This document shows positions 9,383 to 21,300 of a stretch of 64,000 nucleotides of DNA, in pieces. The stretch is from Astropecten irregularis (lineage: Eukaryota; Echinodermata; Asteroidea; Paxillosida; Astropectinidae). The DNA is taken from positions 15,210,614 through 15,274,613 of the forward strand of contig OZ020247.1 of NCBI GenBank assembly GCA_963971285.1. Reading direction: 5' to 3'. The stretch's first letter is position 1; each line of letters opens with the position of its first letter. The notes beneath the pieces are model-generated. The model searched no databases. It had not been told where the DNA came from and saw only the letters and a list, made by a program, of their open reading frames with translations. A program made the position numbers and the translations under genes.

Positions 9383-12300
9383 ATGGCTGTTTTAGGCGCA
9401 AGTTTCTACCATTTCTTGGCCATGGTTTTCGTGTGTGTCCACTTGGTGGTTACACAGCCACCACCGTCCAGTAGCAGGAGTGCTTCTGTGGTCGTGAATC
9501 GGGCCACGATGGAACTGGACATTATCGATGGCTATCAACCGGAGTCCAGTGTTGCATGGGGGAACTTTACTGACAAGCAGCACGAATCAGGGTGAGCAAG
9601 ATATTGAAAATGTGACCCCAATCCTATTGTTTTCGGCGAGGTCACACTGAATGACGGTCACTGACCCTGACTACCAGACATGGCCATAATTAATCTGTAG
9701 AGTAATAAACCTTAGCTTAGGGATTGTTGACAAGTAGTTGCGATGATCGTAACCCTAGGTCTGACATTGGGACAGGGACCTTAGGGTTACGAAGAAGTTC
9801 ATTCAAACATTGGAGAAAAACTTTTTGGCCAACTCCTGAAGTACGTTTCCACTTAGTTTTCCACTTTCCAAAATCCAAACACAAAATCTGACTACATGGA
9901 TCTGATTGGTACTTATCAATGAGTCATATAAAACCACTTTGAATATCGAAAGATTATTATATTCAGAAAAAATGACCCAAAACTTACCGAAGGTGTCGAG
10001 ATTCCCTCCGTTCGCCGTCAATCGGCCATTTTGAATAGTGCGCAGTGTGCCATCTCGACCAAATTACGTCACGCGAAATGCCGTTTTGGCTGTTCCACCT
10101 TTCAAACTCAAACTCGCAGCCCTATGGAGGGCTCGTTTCACGTGCGCTGTACAGTGCTATACACGGCATATCGCATACTGTGTGTGAGCATGGAGCTAGC
10201 TCCATGGTGTGAGCGTGTCCAACGGCCGCTGCGCGCCGCACATGCTTCGGTGTATTGGGTTAAATAAATCACAGGTTATTGAATTGACCAGACCCTTGTC
10301 AAAACACCCAATACGTGTGCCGAAACTGACGAATTAAGTTTATTTTCCGCCGCTCTTCTGATATGACAGGTGAAGAAAAATGTATATGGCGTGATTTTTT
10401 TTCCGACATCTAAATAAAAATATTCTGATCGAACGTCCTTCCAAAGTACCGTAAATCGCAGGCTGATCAGCTTATAAATCTAACTTAAATTTCACTCAGT
10501 TATTTTGTTCAATTATTGGCCAAGTAGAAACACTCTTTTCATAATTATACTTAATCTAAAAAAAAATATCGTGAAATCCTTCCGAAACCGACCGACGATC
10601 GCATTATAAAATCAAAGACGTAAAAACATTGCCCACATCACACCGCAGAGAAATACAGCCTGGTATCCGCGTGCGTAATAGCCACAGTTTCAAAGCAAAC
10701 GTAGTTAACGTACATTGTGTACGTGCACCAGCGAAAGTCTCAATCAGTACATTACACGTGCCGTGGGCTTGCGCGCGGTCGGAAGGCCTACCTCAGTTTT
10801 TGGATCGCGGCCGGGTTCGTTCCACCGTTACGGACGGCGGCTCACGGCCGGCCGGCTCGGTACAGAGTTTCGCCGTGGGCTTGAAATGTATGTTGCGCTC
10901 GGTCGGTACCTTTTTGGATCGCGGCCGGGTTCGTTACCGTATACGGACGGTGGCCCACAGCCGGACGGCTCCATTTGTAGTAAGAAATGGTGGTTTTCCG
11001 ATGGAATATTCCGGTGATATTTTTTAGGAATATATCCTCACTGTCCTACCGGGTAGAGCATTTTTGGTGTAATTGATGACCGGATATATTTTTCAGTCCA
11101 CTGTTAATTCCGACCACTATGCGCGATCTGTGATGAGGTGGATGACCTTTTTATTTCTGTTTGATCATGGATCGATTGGGTCGGCGCCGAGTTTGTGACT
11201 TGTTAACATTTTGTCTGTTTGTGGGACCATTCATGAAGGAAATCATTTGAAAATCTTAGCAATTTCCTTCAGGTATCAGCAGCAGCTTGACATGGACAAA
11301 CAATGCGAACTTAAAAAAAACCTCCTCCATACTGTATGCGATATGCGTGTACATATGTACATGTACACGTACACGGTACATCACATCACAATGCACAGCG
11401 CACGTGTTATTCTGGGAACACCCTCCATAGGGCTGCGAGGTTGAGTTTGAAAGGTGGAACAGCCAAAACGGCATTTCACGTGACGTATTTGGTCGAGATG
11501 GCACACTGCGCACTATTCAAAATGGCCGACTGAGGGCAAACGGAGGGAATCTCGACACCTTCGGTAAGTTTTGGGTAATTTTTTCTGAACTAAATGATCT
11601 TTCGATATTCAAAGTGGTTTTATATGACTCATTGATAAGTACCAATCAGATCCATGTAGTCAAATTTTGTGTTTGGATTTTGGAAAGTGGAAAACTAAGT
11701 GGAAACGTACTTCAGGAGTTGGCCAAAAAGTTTTTCTCCAATGTTTGAATGAACTTCTTCGTAACCCTAAGGTCCCTGTCCCCATGTCAGACCTAGGGTT
11801 ACGATCATCGCAACTAGTTGACAAGTGGAACTGGAAGTGGGTCCCAAAACTTTGCCATGGCCGTCATTGGAATTCTGGGGATTGTGATAAGAAGGGATCC
11901 CCAAAACACATTGATTATTTGGCATTAGTGTCTTTTTACGCCACCCATATTATTTGCAGTATTTATTTGGGTAAGAAACTGGGTTTTTTTTCGCTGAAAT
12001 ATTGCCGAAATGTGTTCATTTTAGAGTTTACAGGTCCCATGAATAAATTTGCTTTTTAAGTAACAAATCTCATTTTGGAACAGAAGAAGTTATATAAATA
12101 CTGAAAATGATATGGGTGGCGTAAAAGACACTAACTCCACTAAGTCTAAGGCATAGCCTGCAGTCATCGGTTTCCGATGGGATAACGGGAAAACTTCTAT
12201 AAAACAGAAACGAAATAAAATTTCAGAAAATCACTTCACTAACTTTGAACTGGACACTTCCAAATTATACTCTGTTAAAATCCTCGAAGTTGAAGTCTTT

Positions 12301-15300
12301 TCTTTGGAAATATTGTAAGTCATTTACAGCGACATCGATTCCGCTATGTAAACAAAGCGTCACCAGTTTTCTATAACTTGGTTGTGCGGCAAAGTTCGTT
12401 GACATCGGAGTAGCTATGGCGTGCCAAGTCACTCAAAAATTGATGAAATATTGTCCTGACTCGATTTGATCGAACTGGGTCGATGGAGTTATTTATAAAA
12501 GGTCCTGAAACGGTTTTGATTCAAAGATTGTGAATGTTAAACTATTTTGTATAAATAAATGGTTGAATCAAAAAAATGAGAATTTGGTACAGATCATGGT
12601 AGGTAAAATTATTATCAAACATTTTTATAATATCTGGCATCATTATGAGAGACCTAAACGTGGATAGCTTAAGTTCATCAGCTTAGCAAAGTTTTAAATT
12701 AAAAAGAGAAAAATAAAATTATGGCACTTCGATTTGAGAAAGACTTTAACACTTTTGTTACATTGGCATGCCATAAAAACCCAGATCGCACTGGGATCAC
12801 GTGACCTGCCGTCTGACATCGGAAGAATGAAAGTTGTTCGAGCAGACGACAGTTTAGTTTGAAATATTTGACCACAGATTGTGTCTTTTATAAACGTTTG
12901 AACATTAGCCTTAAAATGCATTAGTAATCTATACCCCAAATTACATAGTTTTTTACTTTTGAGTATCACTCACAACTGAAAACTTTATTCTCAATATCCT
13001 GAATGTCCGAGATAGCCCTGAGTGTAGTCATCACTTCAGGCATACTGATCACAAAGTATCACGCACGGTCTCGCAGTAAATGGGAATCAAATTTCGTCAT
13101 CGAAAACATATGTCCATCGGAAACTCATGACCGGACGATAATACTAGTTTATGGTGATTGGTAAACATTGTAAAGGTCACAGAACAGCACTCACACTTTG
13201 TCTAATCCAATATGTGCATGAAATGATAAACCTGTGAAAATTTGAGCTCAATCAGACATCTGAGTCAAGAGAAAATAGTGAAAACAGGACCCAATTTGTC
13301 TTATTAACAAAGGTGAACAAAACTGTTTTCAGTCTTTGTTTTACTAATTTCTGTATAAATAGGCCTACACCATTTCAGGTGGAAATATTTTAACAGTATG
13401 TTTCTACCAGCATTGTTTTCATACACTCAAACATTGTCAAAGTTATAGATGACAATCTCTGAACATTTCTGTTTGGGTATGCTACCAATCCTGTATTTTA
13501 CCTTTAAGTGAAGGAAAATAACTTTTTGTGAAGAGACTTACACATGTATGGGCCTACCTCTTCATAGTAAGGTTAACTTTGTGGAAAGAGGGCAGGGCTT
13601 TGATTTTTGAGGGAAATTACGGGGTAAAAATGGTAACGAAGGTGCGACATTTCACAGACGAAATAAATTTTATTTGAAAATTCCTTTTTGCTTGAATAAT
13701 AATATTGATAATTATTGGCGTTTCCTGATCAATCTTTTTTCTTTTCCAATTATGCAGATGGAACTACCTGACTATTTCTACCAGTCCCAAGTACAACGAC
13801 ACATTTCAGGCTTACGCTGCCGGCCTGGTGGAGGGCTTTCTCACGGCTGACTACATCTACATGGAATGGTTCAACACCCAGGCCGGTTTCTGCCACTCCA
13901 TGACGCCCGACTGTCAGAAGATCAAAGACTTCTTGACCGGCAATCTAGAATGGATGAAGCAGCAGGTGGAGGCGAACCCAAACAATCCATACTTCTATCA
14001 GGTACGTTGGGTCTGGTGTGCATTCTTCATTTCTTGTATTGCACAGAAGTAGGATAAAGAGTTACATGTACAAGTCCCACATACCGGTACTTCTTTTCTT
14101 TGGAACTCCATGCCTGACGCGTGCTTCCTTTTAACCTACAGTGTAGACATTTTTAAGGAAAATGTCAATTCCTATTTTTTGCTTCTTTGAATCTTATTCT
14201 TCTGTAACCGCTAACATCAAGAGGCTTCCAGCCTCGTTAGGGTTAGTTAAAGGTAATATCATACTTTGGTTTTTGCCAAAGAAATGCAGATTTATGGGCA
14301 AAAATATCAAGACAGATACAGTAACAGTCATCTGTGAAATTCCCAGTCCCATACCATGCCCACTTTTTGAGAAAACAGTGAAAAACGGCCACAGTATTAA
14401 AAAATAAGTTCAGAGGATTTTTGATCTCCTAAAGATCAAAATTGTTTTTGGTCACTGGTTTTACTATTTTTTGGATAAATACAGCACTTCGGGCAGAATG
14501 ATATTAACGGTATGTTTCTACCAGTACAATCTTTATACCCTGTATTCTGTAAGTTATAGGTAAATCTGTGAAGATTTCTGTTTCGATATGATACCAAAGT
14601 ATGATTTAGCTTCGATTCACTACCCAATACAGGCTATACTCCTAAAGGTTTCACCTGCATTAGTTGAAACCAGTTATAAATGATCTCTTTTCTTTCTATC
14701 TAGATGGGCCTTGTGCTTGATCAGTTGGATGGACTCAAAGACGGCTACATGAACCAACCCAACAGACCCAGCATCGATGTCGATCCTTTCGGCTTCCTGT
14801 AAGTAGCTCCCAAGTTGTTGCCTTATTCCTGTCATATCACAACTTCATTATTGAAGCCCACTTCCTGTGTAGAAGGTCATTGTATTCTGTTTTTAAACAT
14901 GTGATGAATGTGCTGCGGTCATGTGAATATTATTGTATTGTTCTGGTAGTGGCATGATGTTTAATGTATTAACCAGGGGCCAATTTCATGGAGCTGCTTA
15001 GCACAAAAATTTGCTTAGCAAAAAAATGGCTTGCCCAATATAAAATCAAACCACTGTTAAAAATTCCATTTGATATTCATGGTCAGCGAACAACGGCCAA
15101 AGAACAATCACAAGCGATACTCAACACATGGAAATTTTAGTTGTTAACCCTGTTTTTATTAAAGACAGAAATGTCATACTTAGCAAAGTTTTGTGCTGAG
15201 CAGCTAAGCAGATTTTCTTTTCCTGTGTAGTCTCTTTCAAGCCGGTGGTGATCTTGGGGACATCCAGACAGCCCTGAAGGCAGACAGTGGCAAGAAGCGC

Positions 15301-18300
15301 AGCCTGGTCGCCGGCCACTGCTCGGCTCTCATCAAACTGTTGCCCGGCAACAAGGATCTCTTTGTCTCCCATGACACTTGGGAGGAATATGGCGGCATGC
15401 TCCGAGTGGTCAAGAAATATGACTTTCCCTTCCGGTTATCTCCCAAATGTAAGCTCTGTCCTCAGTTGTTCTTCCATAAGTCATATTTCTAGATCCTTTA
15501 AACCTAACCGACTGACTTCCATACCACAGTTTTAAAGGTACTGTACAGGATTGGTAACATACCCAAACGGAAATGTTCACAGATTACGTATAACTTTCAG
15601 GGTGTGAAGATGGTGCTGGTAGAAACATACCGGTACCTTTAAAATATTTTCTCCTGAAATGCTATATTTATCCAGAAATAGGTAAAACAAAGTTTGAAAA
15701 CAGTTTTGATCTTGGGGTAAGATCTTTCTGTTTCACCCTGGATTCATTTTGAGACTTAATGAAGTTTGATCTTTTTTTATTCACAGCATCTGAAATTGTT
15801 CCTGGCCGTCAAGTTGCGTTTTCCTCATACCATGGTCCACTCCTCTCTGGTGATGACTTCTACATTATGGGCTCAGGCTTGGTAAGGGGCATTTTAGCTG
15901 GAATTTATCATATAAAAACTTTAAAGGTATAAAACATGATTGGTAAAGGTCAGAGAACAGCACTCACACTTTGTCTGATCAAACATGTACATAAAATAAT
16001 AAACCTCTGATAATTTGAGCTTAATCGAACATCTGAGTCACGAGAAAATTGCAAAAACCTGACTCAATTTTTCTTATAAAACATAAAGAATGGTTCTGAT
16101 CTCACCCTGCAATCAAAATTGTTTTTGTCTTTGTTTGACTAATTTCGGGATAAATGCACAATTTCAGGTAGGAAATATTTTAATGATATGTTTCTACCAG
16201 CACCATCTTCTTACCCTGAAAGTTAGATGTAAATCTGTAAACATTTCTGTTTGGGTATGTTACCAATCCTGTACTGGACCTCTAAAAGTAAACCCAGCAT
16301 AAAAATACAAAAAAGTAGCGTTAGTCTTTTTCATTATCTTTCTTTGTTATTCTTTTTTAATGTGTTGATGACAAGAATGTCTTAATGGAATTGTCATTGG
16401 CCAAATCTTTGATTTTCAATTTGAGGATAGAATTTCAGAAGACGGTTACGGGAGGTAATTTTTTGGGTTGTAAATTACCTTGATTTTTCCTTCCTCGTTT
16501 TTGAAGGTATCCTTGGAAACGACGATAGGTAATGACAATCCAGATTTGTGGCAGTATGTGAAATCCAAGGGGACTGTGTTGGAGTGGATGCGCAACATTT
16601 TGGCCAATCGTTTGGCTAACTCCGTCACCGAGTGGACCGATATCTTCAGTAAATACAACAGTGGCACGTGAGTATAATGCCTGTCAGTGCTGTCACCACC
16701 CGATCCTGCTGTCTGTTTGTTGGTCATGATGTCTTTTTGTCTATTTTGGTTTTACCTGAGGCTACTTTTTAGTCTGAGTATCGCCCATTCTACTCCGTGC
16801 CACTTACGCACGAACTTCTGATACAAGCGTGCATGCAAATTTTATGCAACGCGACACACCAACCAATCAGATCGGTTTTGAGAACATTTCTGTCAAGATC
16901 GTGACGGAGGATGTTGATTGGTCGATTTCGCGCTTCCGCACGGCAGCGGCTATCTACGTGATAGACACGCTTGCCAAACGGTATGATAGTAGATCCCCGC
17001 TGATTGCTCAAAACTTACGAGAGGTCAGTGCTGGATTGGTTTGCATAATTAATCAGGAAATCTGCATGCATGTGATAGACGCTCGCTCACTGTACGGCAA
17101 GTGCGTCTACGGCAAGACTAGCTACTTGTAAGGAACAAGAACAATAGGTCCAGGGGTGGATTTCACCAAACTCATCGTAACTTGCTATCAGTCGTAGGAC
17201 TTGTCACGCATTTCAGCTCTACGTAGTAGGATACGATGGGTTATCCTTCGTAACTCGAGTTACGATCCATCGTAGAGACTCGTGAAATCCCCTCCAAACA
17301 ATACCAGCTTGGGTTTTGTTGAACTTGAAGTATGATGGGTTGCTAAGTCGGTGAACGGTGGGAGAACAAAGGTCAGAACTTCAGAAGGCTATTACGAAAC
17401 GGAGGCTCAGGTTCCGGCTCTGTCATTCATATGCTGAAAACATTTGTTGATGTTTTCATTGAAGCTGAAGCTCTGTTTTCCTTTTCAAACCAGAGAATCT
17501 ACTTCCGAACCGCAGCCAAAAGCATCTATTTTCATACCCGATATTTGGTTTCATGAAATGGAGCCGGAGCCTGAGCCTGAGCCTCTATTTCGTAAACCCC
17601 CATAGATGTCAAACTTTAGGGTGTGTCTGTAACGAGTTGCATAGTCTGTATGTTTGTCTACCAGTTGGGCTGGCTGTGTACATCTCGCGTCATTTTCTGG
17701 CAATCGATTTAGTTTGTACCTTGATTATTCTGTGATTCTCAGTTACAACAATGAATGGATGGTTGTCGATTATAAGCACTTCACACCTGGACAGCCGTTG
17801 CCTAAAGAGGGCGTTCTTGCTGTGCTAGACCAGATTCCGTAAGTTCCATTTTTCAATTACCTTTTACTACCATCATCCGTGGTCATTGAGTCATCAACTG
17901 TATTTTTTAGAAAATATTACTTACTGATTAAAATCATTCTATAAGTTCTTATTCTAGGTTGTTTTATTTGCAGTGCATTTTTCTGTATTTAAAAAGGCTT
18001 CAAAATTATGCCATTAACCCTTACCCACCTCCATACCACCATTTACCACTCATGGTTTTACCTGTGATGTGAGCGATATCCTGAATACCACAATACACCA
18101 TAGAGTGTCTTCATGGTACTGTGTGGATTATAATCCAGTTCCCCTGTGGAGACTCTGGTATTGTGTGGTAAACAGCTATTGTCTTGTGTGGTAGGCCCAG
18201 AGGGTTATGGTTAAAGAGAGAAGACAATTATCGAGCTGCCTGTTGGGCATGTACAACATTGGTAACAAAAACCAAAACAGAAATGTTCACATATTGATGA

Positions 18301-21300
18301 TAACTTTCAGGGTAAGAAGATGGTGCTGGTAGAAACATAATGTTAAAAATATTTCTGCCTGAAATGATGTATTTATCTAGAAAGAGTATAACCAAACACC
18401 AAAAACATTTTTGATCTTGGCAAGATAAAAAAATCTTCTTTATATTTTATAAGAAAAAATTGAGTCGGATTTTCGCTATTTTCTCATAGTCCACTCATAG
18501 TCCGATTGACTCATAGTCCGATTGAGCTCAACTTATCAAAGGTTTATCATTTCATGTACGTGATGGAATAGACAAATTGTGAGTGCTGTTCTGCCACCTT
18601 TACCAATGTTGTACACGCCCTTCAAGTTTTACCCTGAAAGATTTTGATAATCTAACTGAGGAAAACTAAATCTTCGCAATGCACTTCTACTTTTTTCTTT
18701 TTTTTTATGGAATTGTTCTATGTTAGCTTTATTATTTTTCGTTTCTTTTTTTCCCCCTGGTTATGCTGTAAAAAGGAAATGATTATGATTTTTACGTGTT
18801 TTTGGATATAGCAGGCAGCGCTCTGAGTAGTAATTTACTAGATTTAGCGCTTTATAAGTATTTATTATCATAATTATTATTACTATTCTTTGGTTATAAT
18901 GCTTCAGAGGTCAGATTGTCAGCAAGGATATGACGTGGCTACTCAGTCAGCAGAGTTACTGGCCAAGCTATAATTCACCGTAAGTACTGCCATCTTTTTC
19001 ATACTTTTATTCTTTAACATGGTGTTGGACATTATTTTCCAAGATTCATCCATTTCACAAGAAGAGGTCTAGTTTAGCATCTCTGTTTTGAATTTTGCAG
19101 CAAGATGCAGAGAAATGAACTTCATTTAAGTATGAAGTCTTGTTTTTTTGACATGACACCACTTTTTTTATAGGACTGGGAACATATTTCTGTGCGTAAA
19201 CACTGGCTTCACTTAAATTTATTATTACAGTAGAACGCTAATATAACAAACACTCTGGGATGCACAGATATTGTTTGTTACAGTGGTCATTCATTTAGTG
19301 AACAATGTCCAGCATGCCTATACATTTTACAAAGAAATTGGGAGCCAAGGATGATGTTTGGTATAGCCAAATGTTCGGTATAGCGGTGTTCGTTATAGTG
19401 GCATGCCACTGTACATGTATTTGTTTTGGTTTGATTTTTTTTTATTTTCCACTTTGGACTTAAAGCTCTGAGCATGGAGGTTTTCTCCCTCCATGCTCTG
19501 ACCATGCAATCAGAACCTTAAAAAGTTGACCTTTTTTAGAGTTGATTTCTGTATAATGCCTTATGCCACACTGTTCAGAATTATTTTTTTTATTAAGGTT
19601 TTTCATCCTTCATTTGCCAGGTATTTCCCGACCATCTTCAAGAATGGTGGCTTTGCAGACCAGGCAGCAAAGCATGGCGCCCTGTTCACCTACGACCACA
19701 ATCCCAGGGCTAACATCTTCCGACGGGATCACCACAAAGTGACTGACTTGGACTCCATGATTAAACTCATGAGGTGAGTGCGATCACATGATCTTTGTAA
19801 TAAACAAGAATGAAAAACAAGACTAAGCTAAAAAGATGATTTTCTGGTATGTGCAAGCCTTGAATTTAACGGAGGCCACCGAGGCCATGGCCTTCGTTGC
19901 CCTGGTTCTTGGCCTTCGTGCCCCCTTTAACATATCAATTCCTTTTTGCTCCTTTTCAAGGCGCCACACAACCACCCAAACATCCCCCCATTGGAACAGT
20001 ACATGGACTAAGCAGACTTTTTTCAATTCCAATGTCATAACTAACAAACGCGGTAAAGGTTTCAGTTGTTAATCGAGTATGAGGAAGAATATATCATGTT
20101 CTTTCGATTACTGTGACTTTTTTTGGAATAAATGACAATTAAAGACGGTCATTTTTTGGATAAACTTCACAACTCTCTCCAGGTTTTGTCAAAATTTGTG
20201 TGTAGAATCGTTTTTTCCGCTACTTTCTGCTGCACTGCCCTTTTTCAACTCGCCACAAATTTCGCTAGCGCCCTCCTTTGACTCTGTTAAAAGCACAGTA
20301 GACTCAGTGGTTCCTAAGCTTACTATCAATATAAATTTCATTGTGATTGGCCAATGTTAACTACCGTCCAAATGAAGACGAAGAATCTACAGCCAATTGA
20401 AAAATCTCTTATATCCATGGTCCACCAGTACTGAACACATGCGATGTACCCACGTGTACAGTACACTGCACATTCTGTGCATGGTACATAGCTAGCTGTA
20501 CTGTACATATGGCAGGAAGTTTGTTTACACAATACTCAAGGCCAAAGATCTAGAGATAAGGGTACACGCACAGGGGTTTTAAAAGGAGCGGTTTTGCTAT
20601 GGAAGGAATTGATATGTGTTTCCATAGACATTATGATTTTCCAATGGAAGTGCCCCTTGCAATGGAAAAGTGGCCTTGCCCTTTTCAGAACCAAATTCAA
20701 GGCCTGGTTGTATTGTTTCAGCTAGCCTTCAAGTTCACCAGGCTAGCCTTCATCAGGCTGGCTAGCAGTTTCAGCAGCCGAAATGTCGCTACCAGGAACA
20801 CCACATCGCATGACTTTGATCACCTTTTTTCCTTAATTGTATCTACTGCGATGAATAACCCTCTCCTTTCAATTAAAACTAAGCTAGTTTACAATGTTGG
20901 ACATCACCAACATAGGGTAGGATAGCTCAGTTGGTATTGTGCCCGTATGGTATTCCATAGGTCGCAGGTTTGAATCCATCTCCAGTACATTTTCTTTGTC
21001 CCAACAACAAAAATGGACAATTTATCTACTGCATAAACTGCAGCCAGCTCCGCCATCTTGCAACTCGTATTTTATGGTGTATCTTGCCTTGTGTTGTCTT
21101 ATCTAGTCATGAAGATTACTGCACCAACTGCCACTTCTGGGCTATAACGATGCAGTCCCTCATGCATGCAGTTTCAATTTTGTTTGTTCTGGTAATCTTT
21201 GACAGGTATAATGACTTTCAGCATGATCCTCTGTCGCGCTGTAACTGCACCCCACCGTACAGCGGTGAGAATGCCATCTCGGCACGATCAGATCTGAACT

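Noticed and set aside
10629-11027. 132-codon plus-strand frame
   Set aside because: It lies on the GC-rich duplicated unit of the MULE-like element, two frames are open at once and no domain is recognisable.
11667-12059. 130-codon plus-strand frame
   Set aside because: It covers the right inverted arm of the MULE-like element and its junction with the intron.
16829-17131. 100-codon frame in PLBD2 intron 6
   Set aside because: It looks protein-like at first but has no recognisable family, no splice partners and weakly inverted flanks.
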